This document shows positions 20,811 through 31,256 of a stretch of 64,000 nucleotides of DNA, one piece after another. The stretch lies in the NCBI GenBank assembly GCA_027886185.1, contig WOAB01000596.1:1-64000 (forward strand), in the 5' to 3' direction. The translations under genes and the position numbers were made by a program. Position 1 is the stretch's first letter; every line of letters starts with the position of its first letter. Below the pieces are notes generated by a model. It had not been told where the DNA came from. It ran no database searches and saw only the letters and a program-made list of their open reading frames with translations. This DNA comes from Rheum nobile (taxonomy: Eukaryota > Streptophyta > Magnoliopsida > Caryophyllales > Polygonaceae).

Positions 20811-22366
20811 ATGGTCAATCCAAACCCCAATGTTATCCTGGATGAAGAGGAGGCAGCCCTTCTCAAAGCCTTTCGCGAAAAGAATGCAGCATCTTCCTCC
20901 AAGCCTATTTCTGCCACCACTTCTCCAAAAACCCAACCTGAAGATAAAACTGTGGAGACAACAGCGTAGAAACCTGAAGAGAAACTTGAGAAGCCGTCAA
21001 AATCACAGGCTGAGGAGAAAGCCTTAGCCATCACCCCGGCCTCAGAATCGGCTACAAAATCCGTCCCCGAAGGTGACTCTCATGACTCCTCCCTGACAAG
21101 TCTATCCAAACGCTCTCCAGCCCTGAGCCCTCACCAGCAAGCCTCAAATCAAAACCCCCTTCCAATCCTGGTCCCTCTGTTGCCACCAGGCTACAACAAC
21201 GGAAAAGGAGTTCCCAAGCCTTGGTTCCTTATGATCCTCAATCCAACGAGCAGAAACCCTCCAAAAGAACCAAAGCCCTAACCGTCTCTGCCTCTTCCTC
21301 CCTGGGTCTCATCTCCTCTCTCTTCTCTAAGAGGAAGATCCTCAAGCCCCTCATAATCGGCAAAGAGTTTTGGTCACAAGAACTGGAAGAAGAAGATGAG
21401 GATATGTTTGGAGAAGCCCTTGCTGAGTTCCACTCCCTCCTGCAGTACCAAGGATGGGACGAGATGTTGATTGAGCCCTTCTCTGCTTCTGATGAGGTCG
21501 TCTGCCTATTTTACCAGTCTATCGAGTTTGTACCCGCTAAAGGCAACTGTCCCTATAACGATGCTATTCTCATATGGAAGGGAACCAGCTATCCCCTATC
21601 CTCTAACCTCATCGCATCCGCTCTAGGGATTGAGTCCAGGTCTGGGTTTGGCATTCTCCCTCAGAAAAAGGGGTGGCCCAAGGGAAAGGGCTACAAATCC
21701 AAGGGAGCAGTGGTCAAGAAAATCTACGACGGTGCCTCCCCCCAATCCTTGGAGACAAAGGACCTCTCCATCACAAACAAGATGTTACACTTCTGGATCA
21801 CCCGTAATCTAGTTCCCAGACAGGAGCACAGGAACGACGTTCTCATCACAGATGCCATTTTTATGGACAAGGTGCTCTCTGGTGTCCAGATTGATCTCCC
21901 TCGCATTGTGTTGGCTCATATGCAGTTCTGTTCATCCCATGCCTCCCATGCCTCCCATGCCCTACCCTTCCCTCATATCATCAAGTCTATTCTCTCTAAC
22001 CTTCACCAATACCCATATGATTTGCCTGAGACAGTCTATAGCAAGTGCCTTACCATGGCCACTGTCCGGAAGTTGAAGACAAAGGAACAACAGCCCAACC
22101 CTTCTGACGCTCAAGCCAATCTGCCTAAGGAAAAGGCGAGTTCCCAGGCCCCTTCTAGCTCCCGACCACATCTCAACCCCTCTTTAGACTCCTCTGCGAT
22201 CCTCTTTGCTTTGGATCGTATTGAAAAAGCAATCATGGAAGGCTTGACTGCCATCCCGATCGCCCTCCGTGATCAAGTACAAGAGTTGGGAAAAATGAGC
22301 TCAACTGTGATAAGTCTGGTGAAAGTCCTTCAGATGAATTGGGAAGATGCAATCAGTGCTCATTAG
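20811..22366 (+). pseudogene. copia 3' ORF (envelope-position ORF of SIRE-like elements)
   Basis: Begins MVNPNPNVILDEEEAALLKAF at 20811. It is interrupted by TAG at 20967 and by a frameshift near 21160, then open from about 21160 to 22366. The N-terminal third is rich in Ser, Pro, Lys and Glu. The middle (about 21340-22050) resembles the 'putative plant transposon protein' domain found in 3' ORFs of SIRE/Maximus elements (FWITRNLVPRQEHRND, DLPRIVLAHMQFC). A CATGCCTCC triplet near 21938 gives a HAS repeat. The C-terminus has a short amphipathic stretch (DRIEKAIMEGL). I see no signal peptide or convincing membrane anchor, so a true envelope role is not supported. Confidence 0.75.
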
Positions 22367-23063
22367 GCCACAGGCCAAAATGTAGGAACTGACGACAAAG
22401 TTGATGAAGAGGAGGCCGCTGCTCTGCCATAGGAACGCTTGTTCTGGTTCCCAGTGATGTAACATCACAGCGTGCTAGTAGTTTCCCCTAGGATCCTACT
22501 TCTCTTTTCCTTCCCCATGTCGTCTTTCCTAATGATTGCTTTTGTTGTTGCCTCGTCGTTTGTTATTTTGTTGTTGGTCTTGTCGGTGGTTGTTAAGTTA
22601 TTAGTTTGTGTTGTTTTGTGGCTTATCTTATCCTTTCTATGAATAATGATTAGTGTTAAGTTTTAATGACTATCTTTTGGTTTTGTTCCAATGATCAATT
22701 TGTCTTTGCCCTAAATTTCCATTATGCTTCTATTATGGGATTGATGCATTTGCATATTCACTTGGATATCTTGTTCTTAACTAGCATTTAATCTTTTCGA
22801 TGATGTCAAAAGGGGGAAGAAAAGGATAGGAACCTTGAACTTTGGAAACCACTTGACTAATAGGAACTCTGAACTAGTTCTACTTCTAAGGGGGAATTTG
22901 AAATAAACTCGTTCACTTGCTTAGGGGGAATTTGCAACCATTGAATGTTCCTCATTACTCTGTAATATTGAAAATCCCTTAAAAATCAATATGGTCTCAT
23001 GAAATTCAAGTCCTATTATGTTGCCAGGTTCCTTGTATTTGTCATCATCAAAAAGGGGGAAAT
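22367..23063 (+). other. copia 3' untranslated region with polypurine tract
   Basis: Non-coding and T-rich, with repeated phrases of the type AAGGGGGAA (22810, 22890, 22924) and the polypurine tract AAAAGGGGGAAAT at 23051-23063, immediately before the 3' LTR. Multiple purine-rich blocks are common in this lineage. Confidence 0.75.
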
Positions 23064-24201
23064 TGTTAGGAAACGGAACTCTGGAACCTCGGTTCCCCTG
23101 AGAGTTCCTTTCCTCAGTTTCTCTACTTTTGAAGATGACAAATATTATGATACTAATGTTTTATCTCAAAGATGTGTTTTAAGGAACCACAGGAATATAC
23201 CAAAGGCAAGAAAACCAAACAGGACAAAGAGAACCAAAGGAACAAGACAGAAGAAGGAACCCAGAGGAACCCAGGTGTACCCAGAAAGGTAGCATGCAAG
23301 GCTGCGATTTCCGAGAAATCTGGGAACACACAACCTAGGACAAAAGTTGTTGAAAATGACTTGTCCGAAGTTTCCAAAGGTCTGCCAATGTCCAGAACAA
23401 AACAACAAGATACCCAGAAACGCTGAACCTCGGACATAAAAGATGAAAGCGACAGGACATAGAGATGTCACTATCCAGAAGACAGTTCCCAAGCGCCCAG
23501 CTTGCTCAACCTCAGACGAAAGCATTTGAACAACGACATAGCAAGACTCGTCTGAGGTAGTTGACCAACCAAGAGAGATTCTGAGCTGCCTAGGTTGTTT
23601 GCACATGCCAAGAACAACGTGGACCAAGGAGAACCACTGATCCTAGGGCAAGCTCAGTCTGTGGGAACCCAGAGAGGATTAAGCTGCGAAGAATCCTCTA
23701 TAAAAGGAAGACTAACTCAAGAGAGTTATCTTCATGCACTGAAATACGAATCACACTCATTAGCAAATATCAAGTGTGAACCTTCAAACAAGATCATCAA
23801 AGCAAACCGAGATCAAGAGGAACCAGTCAAGGAAGAGAAGAGTTGAGTGCTAAGTTCCTGTGACTGTAAGTGATAGTTCCTAGGTGCGAAGGTCTGTTTC
23901 TTGGATTAATTATTGATTGTGTTAAGTTATCTAGGATTGCCTAACTGTGTGTAAGGCAAAGAAACTGTGTGTTTGTTCCTAGGATAAGTTGTAACCAAAA
24001 GAGATAAGAAATCAAGAAGTAGACCTTGAAATCCTTTCGAAAGAAAGATAGTGGTTTTTATCCTGGATTGCTAGTTGGCAATCAAAGGTTTCCACTATAA
24101 GGAACTTGTTATTTGTTTGATTGTTTATTTCCGCTGCGAAGGGAACTTAGAATTCATATTCTGAGTTCCTTAAGTTATTTTCTAACAATCACGATCCTAC
24201 A
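23064..24201 (+). repeat. copia 3' LTR (1138 bp)
   Basis: Starts TGTTAGGAAAC after the polypurine tract and ends CCTACA before GTCTC. It differs from the 5' LTR by about 18 substitutions and a 2-bp GT insertion near 23948. Confidence 0.95.
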
Positions 24202-25470
24202 GTCTCTAACTCGTACAATGTCGACAACTCGCATGATGGCAGTAGCTTGTATGATGTCGGCATCTCGTATGGCGTCGCCTCGGGCTCGCACAATGTTGAA
24301 GGAATATAAGTTGTTGGCTCAGGATGTACAAAATCAATGTCTATTGGTTGTGGTTGTGCACGATCAGCCATAAATGATTGTGGTTGTGCCCTACGTGGTC
24401 GTCGTTGTTGTCTCACATCTGTTGTTTGACAATGTTTGATGGGTACCTCTTCTTCTTCTTGTTGCTCTTGTTAAAGAGTCCTATCTCCTCTCTCCTACAT
24501 GCACGACTTGATCCGGTCTCTTCCATCCACAATGACAAAAACATGTTTAGTCATCAATTTGACTACGAATGGGTCCAATTCACCCATTAGTTGACTACTA
24601 AAACACAAAAAAAAAGTAAAATAAAAACAAACAGGTCCGTAACTTATTGATGTGCCTCATACATTACGGATCAGGGTCGTCTTCTTCCCAAAAATTTACT
24701 CAAGTGTGGCACAACAATGGTGGAAAAAAATCGATTGACCACAAGTTCCGATTAATTTGTACATCCTATTGAATTAGAAACTCACACAACTACACAATTC
24801 AAGTTTTAAACGCACAAAATTCGAGTTTGAGAACTCAGTATACAACCCTAAATCATACAAATGAAAAAAAATTTGGGTAATTTAATTTAATTACAAAACT
24901 TACCTTTTTGAAGCCTCGAGTACTGTTAGATTCTTCAACATTGTCGTTAAAAAAACCTTGATTTCGTTCTTTTAGTAGTAGAAAGAAGGGATTAGAGAAA
25001 GAGAAAGAAAGTATGTGTGTGTCATGAATGTAAATTTGTGGGAAATTGTATTTATAATAGTACGGGGTGCAAATAGGAAAAAGGGGGGATTCATATAGAA
25101 ATGGCTTAGATTTATGATGTATATATACTCACAAAAACGAGACACATATAAGCATAAAAGTAATGCTCATTCATCTAAAAGTGATGCACAATACGATAGG
25201 CTTTGTGATACACATATAGGCATAAAATAATGCACACTATAATAGACTTTTGAAGCACATATAAGCATAAAAGTGATACATATATGTGCACGTGCACTAC
25301 TTCGTTCAAAGAACATAGTAAATTACTTACACATATACACTTATGGATGATGCCTTATGATGGAGATACAAACAATTAAACAAAATGCACAATGAACCCA
25401 AAAATGATTATAAAAAACAAAAAATGTTCGCACGTATACAGTTATTGATAATGCATACTTGAAATACTTG
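24202..25470. mobile_element. Za right arm
   Basis: Parallel to Z 42024-43271 with scattered small differences. It begins with the second copy of GTCTC. It carries the N-terminal exon of the PMD-type gene relic on minus (24207-24416), then non-coding AT-rich DNA. It ends in the uninterrupted target (CTTGAAATAC) of the Mutator-like element seen at 43281-44311. Confidence 0.85.
24207..24416 (-). pseudogene. PMD-type protein N-terminal exon, truncated by copia
   Basis: Minus-strand frame beginning MRQQRRPRRAQPQSF, nearly the same as Z 41945-42238. The copia insertion at 24201 cuts it off from the PMD domain exons. It is Arg/Pro-rich, then has irregular EPE/YEL repeats. Function is unknown beyond belonging to a transposon-type PMD gene. 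Confidence 0.55.
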
Positions 25471-25884
25471 TGAATTATGTTTTGCATAAAAGTAAAGATA
25501 TCTCAAATCTGTATATAGCTAGGCCCACACAATTTTTTTTTATAAAATAAACATGTTTTATTTAGATAAGATAGATTTATGTTATTGTTTTTTTTTTTTG
25601 CTTGTTTAATGAAATGATGAACAAAGGTGTGTACAAGCATGGGGAACAGCGTACGTAGGTTAAAATTTGAAAACATATTTATATAAATGAGGTGAAGATA
25701 TGACAATAGGTAATAAAAGAGAGAAATATTGGATGAGCATTACGTGGGCGAGAAAGAGGCAATAAACATACATATATAGAGGCGCATATGATATATATTA
25801 ATTCTAGTAGATCGAAGATTGTGAGATCGAGCAGCGGCAGCTAGCTAGGCTAGGCTGGGTGAACGTACGTACAAGTGATGATTA

Positions 25885-26070
25885 TCAAAGGATGGCCTTT
25901 TCCTTGCAGGATCGGACGGCGTGGTCGAACATGTCGTCACGACCATTTTTGAAGTGGAAGCCCGCGTCGAGCAGCTTCCTGGCGGACAAGCCGGGGGGCA
26001 CCGCTCCCTTGATGTCCTTGAGCTCGCTCTCGCTCTTCTTGCTCTTGTACAGGTCCGGGTATCGGGCGGC
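25885..26070 (-). pseudogene. Reductase 3'-end fragment (copy b)
   Basis: Matches codons for about the last 60 residues and stop of the gene at 27815-29050, with a few substitutions and a small change where the intact gene reads FNHG. The fragment ends exactly where an LTR-like segment starts (26071). Its 3' flank 25488-25884 matches that of fragment a and, from about 25698, that of the intact gene. Confidence 0.88.
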
Positions 26071-27624
26071 TGTTGGAACTCATTTTAATATGTGACGCCG
26101 GTAACTTTTCTATAAACGCACCTACATGTGCTTCTTTATGCACAAGCCTATATCCCTGGGGCTCTGCGCCGATTCGACTAGTTTACTCGCCCACTCTAAG
26201 TCATTCTTCAAAAAGAAAGAGAACGAGAAGACAACTCGCAAGAAAGGCCCGCGAAGATCCGAGCGAGTCCAAACTCTTACAAGGCCACCAGTGAACCAAG
26301 CCTTCACCTTCACTACGCGAAGCTGAAGGGCTTGGGGGGCTGGTTGTGGGAGCAAGATTTAGATTGGGCCTAAAAGCCTAATTAATGATATAAAAAGGGA
26401 CAAAGGCCCAAGGGAAGATAGGGCAATTTGATGGAAGAGGAGCCGTAATAAAAGGCAAAGGCCGCAACAGAGAAAAGGGGAGGGGGCCGCAACAGTAAAG
26501 AGGAGAAAGGGAGAAGCTGGGAGAGGAGGGCTCTTCCTTGATCACTCTAATGGCGTCGAGCGTTGCGGTTGGTGAGATAAAGAAGAGCCCCCTCCATCTC
26601 GATCCCTTAGCTCTGCAAAACCTTCCCCTCCAAACATGGCGTTGGTAATGGCTCGCTCTTCTCCGGCGTCGCAACCCGTCGAGCTCGCTCCTTCAAGCCA
26701 ATACCACCACAGCGACAGCAACTCCGTGTCTTCGCCCACAAGCAACACATGCGATGTAGCCAGCAACGGCAGTACCGGAAACAACCTTCTAGGCACCCAC
26801 TACGAGATCGATCTGGACATCGGCCCTCCTAGCCTTAGCGACGACGACTTGTCTGATTCGTTAGTTGAGAAGAAGCAGCCCACCTAAGCTAACGTCGGTA
26901 ACAACTTCACCTTATCTAATTTTACACGATGGATTGAATTATATAAGAATACCCCTCTTCTAACTCCAAATCTTGCTCCATATTTGGCCTTGCACGTTAA
27001 TTCATTTTGTGTGGGTCATTTGCTGATTTAATCCCATCTTGATATAATTGCAAGCAACAGTCATTGAAGTCTAATTACATATATTGTGTGGGAGAAGGGA
27101 ATTGAGCATGTTGGTTCAAAATTGTGTTTGATGAATAATTGCCATAGGGTATTAAGTTTGGGTCGTATCGGTCATATTAGACATTGCCAAGTTAGTTCGA
27201 AAGCCCTCTTCACGGAGCCCTCTTCGCGAACCCCATTCACGTAAGCGCCTTCACGTAAGCTTCATAGATATGTCTTTGATGAAATAAACAATACTAGAAA
27301 GGTTCGATGCCTTACTAATGAAATAAAGGGTGAGAATACTCGGTAAAGGTAATTTGACGGATAAGTAAATCCATTAACCTTATCTCTTCTATACATATAT
27401 ATATATATATATATGTTTTCCGTATAGAAAACTGACTTCCGCCCCCGGGGAAGCCATCTCCGGGGTGTTTTCAGGTTTGAAGCAAGCTAGAGGGGAGGCA
27501 TTTCGGCAATGACGAGAACCGATGGACATGAGAGCAGAACTCACGAGATCAAGAACTAAAAACACCGGGATTAATGATGTGTTGATCACTAATTAATTCA
27601 CCTCATTGAAACCGGGCTTCAACA
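26071..27624 (+). mobile_element. LTR-retrotransposon-derived segment between gene fragment and gene
   Basis: Terminal TGTTGGAA and TTCAACA are near-inverted. Internally, a GGGCTTGGGGGGCTGG purine tract is followed by TTGTGGGAGCAAG, which looks like a polypurine tract and LTR start near 26345. The segment may therefore be the 3' end of a retrotransposon (internal tail plus a 1.28-kb LTR). A Ser-rich ORF at 26636-26887 and an (AT)10 microsatellite (27395-27414) lie inside. No target-site duplication is seen, because both flanks are reductase-locus DNA in tandem order. The family is not recognised. Confidence 0.5.
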
Positions 27625-27814
27625 CATATGACAATAGGTAATAAAAGAGAGAAATATTGGATGAGCATTACGTGGGCGAGAAAGAGGCAATAAACATACA
27701 TATATAGAGGCGCATATGATATATATTAATTCTAGTAGATCGAAGATTGTGAGATCGAGGAGGGTGGGAGCTAGATAGGCTAGGCTGGGTGAACGTACGT
27801 ACAAGTGATGATTA

Positions 27815-29050
27815 TCAAAGGATGGCCTTTTCCTTGCAGGATCGGACGGCGTGGTCGAACATGTCGTCACGGCCATGGTTGAAGTGGAAGCCCGCGTCGA
27901 GCAGCTTCCTGGCGGACAAGCCGGGGGGGACCGCTCCCTTGATGTCCTTGAGCTCGCTCTCGCTCTTCTTGCCCTTGTACAGGTCCGGGTATCGGGCGGC
28001 CAGGTAGCCGCAGAGCTCCAGCAGCTGGCCGTGGTAGGAGGCCACGATGTAGCGGCCCCCCTTGGCCGCGGGGGACTCCAGGAGGAAGACCAGGGCCCGG
28101 GCCAGGTCATTCACGTGCACCATCTTGATGTTGAGTAGGCGGGGGTACGCGCTCTCGTTGCCCAGCAGGGGGGCCAGCGGCACGCCCACCGACCCGGGCA
28201 GCCAGGGGGTCAGGAACCCGCCCGTCGCGTAGGACGGCACCACCGTCACCACCTCCACCCCCCCGAACTCCAGCGCCGCCTTCTCCGTCGCCGTCTTCGC
28301 CGTCGCGTACGACCTCAGCATCTTCGGCATCGCCTCCTTCATGTACTCCGGGTCGCTCCACGACCCCTCGTCCAGCACCGTCTCCCCGTTCCCCGCCGGC
28401 TGGGCCGCCTCCCGGTTGTTGATGACCGCCGCCGCGCTGGACGTGTACACCACGCGCCTCACCGTCCCGGAGCCAAGGCTCGCCCTCAGGATGCCCAGGG
28501 CCGCGTCCACGTTGCGCTTCGTGACCGCCTCGTCCGGCTCCGCGCACTGGAGGTCGGTGTAGTGGGCGAGGTGGAAGACGCCCACGCACCCTTCTATGGC
28601 GGGGGCGAAGCTGTCGGGCTGCTCCAGGTCGGCGTGGAAGATGCTTAGCTGCTCTTCTGCCCCGGGTAGGTTTGTTAGGTAGCTTATGTCTTTCTTCTTC
28701 TCTGTTCCATAAATATAACCAACTCAATATCTATCTCAAACTATACAAAATAATTTGATTAGAATCCGGCATATATAGACCAATCCAATTAATTAATTAA
28801 TTACTAATTTCCCATACCGATCGAAAAATCAGAAAGTTCGACCGACCCCGGCCCCTTAAATGTAGACTAGAGTCTTATAAATGAAGATGTATAGTTGATG
28901 GAGTAGATAGAACGAAGACAGACCAGGGCGAGGATAACGGATAGTGGCATTGACGGAGTAGCCATTTTCGAGCAGAGTTTTGATGAGCCACGAACCAACA
29001 AACCCAGTTCCTCCTGTTACGCACACTCTCCCTCTCTCTCCTGATCCCAT
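27815..29050 (-). CDS. DFR/vestitone-reductase-like NAD(P)-dependent reductase (2 exons)
   Basis: Exon 1 is 29050-28924 (42 codons plus 1 base), a 222-bp GT-AG intron spans 28923-28702, and exon 2 is 28701-27815. Joined, it is 337 aa, normal for the family. Rossmann motif TGGTGFVG lies at about residues 12-19, the catalytic serine region YTSS at about 128-131, and the active-site YATAK at 174-178. The splice joins codon 43 as Glu in RPEKKKDISYL, a conserved family position. Members reduce ketone groups of flavonoids and related phenolics in the cytosol. The substrate-facing segment (HLAHYTDLQ) differs from classical dihydroflavonol reductase, so the exact substrate is open. It has only one intron where related plant genes usually have several, and exon 2 is far more GC-rich than its flanks. 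Fragments of its 3' end lie at 489-579, 25885-26070 and 44776-44868. It is the only apparently intact host gene here. Confidence 0.88.
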
Positions 29051-29773
29051 CTCTCTCTCTCTCTATCTATTTGTTAATTGTTGAGGATCACAATTCACAA
29101 GTGTTAGCTTATTCCAGCGAATTGAATGACCCTGCTTCTCCCAACACACATATAGTGGTCAGTGGATATGTGCCAAGGTAGTAGTAGTTGTTGTGGGTTG
29201 CAGTAAACAAATGCTGAAATTGTTTAAAATTCTTATTGTTTATTATATCGGTTGGAGTTGGTTCACTTTAACATATATAATAATGAAATCACTACAAATA
29301 ATTTTAATTTTACTAATAGATTATAAATAATTTAAAATATTCTCAACTTTCATGGGCCCATGAAGAAAAAATAATACAAATGCTTTTTTGATTGAAATTC
29401 CATTTAAAATTCCATGACAACATTACACCTAATAAGAGATCTTGTATAAAAAAAATCATTTATCATGTCCAACTACTAAGAGACTTCCAATACATATTAT
29501 TAAATTAACCAGAATTTCAACCGTAACAGTTGCATTATACTCTATTTAGGAGGTAAAAATTAAAATTACATTTAATTGACTTAAATTTTAAGATTATTTT
29601 TGATATATTAGTAAAAGAGTGAGCTATTTTTTATATATACATTATATATTATATATACTTATGCTGTTATGCAGATGGAAAAAATCAAGTGAGAATCATG
29701 CAGTCGTGATAACGATGTGTTCATATACATACGTATAGTTTTGTTAGTATGTATGCATATGTTTATTGAAAAT
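29051..29773. other. Upstream region of the reductase gene
   Basis: CT-rich leader at 29051-29066 directly before the start codon on minus. The rest is AT-rich with no coding frame. A TATA-like ACTATATGTG on minus near 29150 could serve as core promoter, but this is a weak call. Nothing else is recognised. Confidence 0.4.
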
Positions 29774-30773
29774 TGTTGGATTGTTAGTGTTACTGTTGGA
29801 TGGTTAGTGTTCTAATAAGAAGGTTTAGGACCTTCATAGAGAATGCAACCAAAATATAAAGCTTTGTAAAGTAATGACCATTTTTCAACATAGTGGAATC
29901 TCTAATTAACCAACAAGTTAATTAAGAGAAAACCACTACATTCAAACTTCTCGCTTGAAATGATCTAGAACAAGTGTAATGATCTTATTGATTTCTTGAT
30001 CGCGCAATTACAAAAGGCTACCTGAACGTTGACTTACGATCAACTCTCTTTTGCACTCATACATTGCTCTCAATCGCCAAGAATTAGCTACACTTTATCT
30101 CTCTTTCTTAAGCTCTCAAGCTCTATTTAATTCAACCTCTAACGGTATGAATGAGTTTTCTCTAAGGTGCTTTTCACCCCTTATACAAAACTCTCACAGC
30201 CCATCCTAGTCCTATACCTAGGACTTGTCAACTAGCCAACCTAGGACTAGACATCCAACCAACCTAGGATTGCTTTCTACCTCATGTCCACCAACTTCAA
30301 CAATTAGAATTTGTCCACGCTCACTTTCTAGTTCGTCTTCCAATGCCACCCAGAACATTCCCAGAATGGCAAAGTGACAAGCAGGCTTTCTGCCAGTGAT
30401 GGGTACTGCTTGTCTTCTTTTGTTTGTCACGTTCAACTTTTGTTTGGCTTTTGTCTAAGATAGAAAGATGTACTCAATTGTCTCAATCAAATGCTCTTCC
30501 CAATCTTCCTTAGCTCCAATCTCATCTACACAAATATCTTATTTGACCAAGATGTATTTGTCTCGACTTGTCTCTTTAGGGCTTTTCTGCGTCCAACACT
30601 TCTTCTTGTGTTAGCGTTGTGCTCTCTCGATCACTTTGTTGATCTCGATCATGTCCAGTACCTGTGACGCGCCCATATACTTTTCCTGCGACACTTAGCA
30701 CACATTAAAACATGGAAGTTTGTAAACATCAAAACAAATGAAGTCTGGAACACTTACACCTAGGATTCTAACA
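29774..30773 (-). mobile_element. Solo LTR, copia-like family 2
   Basis: Read on minus it starts TGTTAGAATCCTAGG and ends AATCCAACA (TG...CA, 1000 bp). A diverged partial copy lies at 37081-37520 (shared GACCAAGATGTATTTGTCTC and CACTTAGCACACAT phrases on plus). No 5-bp target duplication is visible (AAAAT versus GGTAT), so it may be a recombined end rather than a simple solo LTR. Its right edge abuts another retrotransposon LTR. Confidence 0.6.
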
Positions 30774-31256
30774 GGTATCTTTGGTGGAACAAAGGCTTTG
30801 TTCCCTCAGAATGTTGCAGCGGAATAAACACAAGAAAGATAGTGAAAATTGAAAACAAGACTTAGAGTGAAAATCATAATTAGCCAACAAACTAATGAAG
30901 GAAAAAGCACTAACTTCAAGCTTCTAGCTTGAGAGGATTTAAAGAAGTATAGTTATCTTATTAATTTCTTGTTCGTGTACAAGTATAGCTTGGATTCAAA
31001 CCTAGACTTCCCACATAGTCTTGAAACTCTTCTACCACTACAACTCACGAACTTAACCCTCTAAGAGCATATGCTTCTTCTTTTCTTCTTGTGCAAATTT
31101 CTCTCTTTGCTCTTCTTCAATGATAGTGACCACATGATGGAAATCACTTTCATGTATATAGTCAGCACAAACCCAATTACAAAATAAATAATAATTCATT
31201 TCTTTCCAAGGAAGAAAAATAATATATTCTTATACTTAAAATCACATCACTCTATC

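Larger units (their letters stand above)
13550..24201 (+). mobile_element. Full-length Ty1/copia retrotransposon, SIRE/Maximus-like (left copy)
   Basis: Bounded by TGTTAGGAAAC and CGATCCTACA, with perfect 5-bp target duplication GTCTC (13545-13549 and 24202-24206). The empty site is visible at 42024-42028. It is 10652 bp long, which is long for copia. Contents: 5' LTR, tRNA-Met primer site, gag, protease, integrase, RT, RNase H, then a separate 3' ORF of about 520 codons, polypurine tract and 3' LTR. The large gag with two zinc knuckles and the extra 3' ORF fit the SIRE/Maximus lineage. Pol carries several shared stops and a frameshift. LTRs differ by about 18 substitutions in 1136 bp. Confidence 0.95.

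Noticed and set aside
20811..22366. Calling the copia 3' ORF a true envelope gene
   Set aside because: No signal peptide, membrane anchor or cleavage-type features seen; similarity is to a plant transposon protein domain.
26636..26887. 83-codon Ser-rich ORF
   Set aside because: Within a retrotransposon-like segment, no known domain, overlapped by minus ORFs; kept only as a note.
27395..27414. (AT)10 microsatellite as a regulatory site
   Set aside because: Simple repeat without further evidence.
27851..28562. Plus-strand ORFs opposite the reductase exon, and 28107-28727 minus in another frame
   Set aside because: Shadows of the GC-rich coding exon; Arg/Gly-rich composition without homology.
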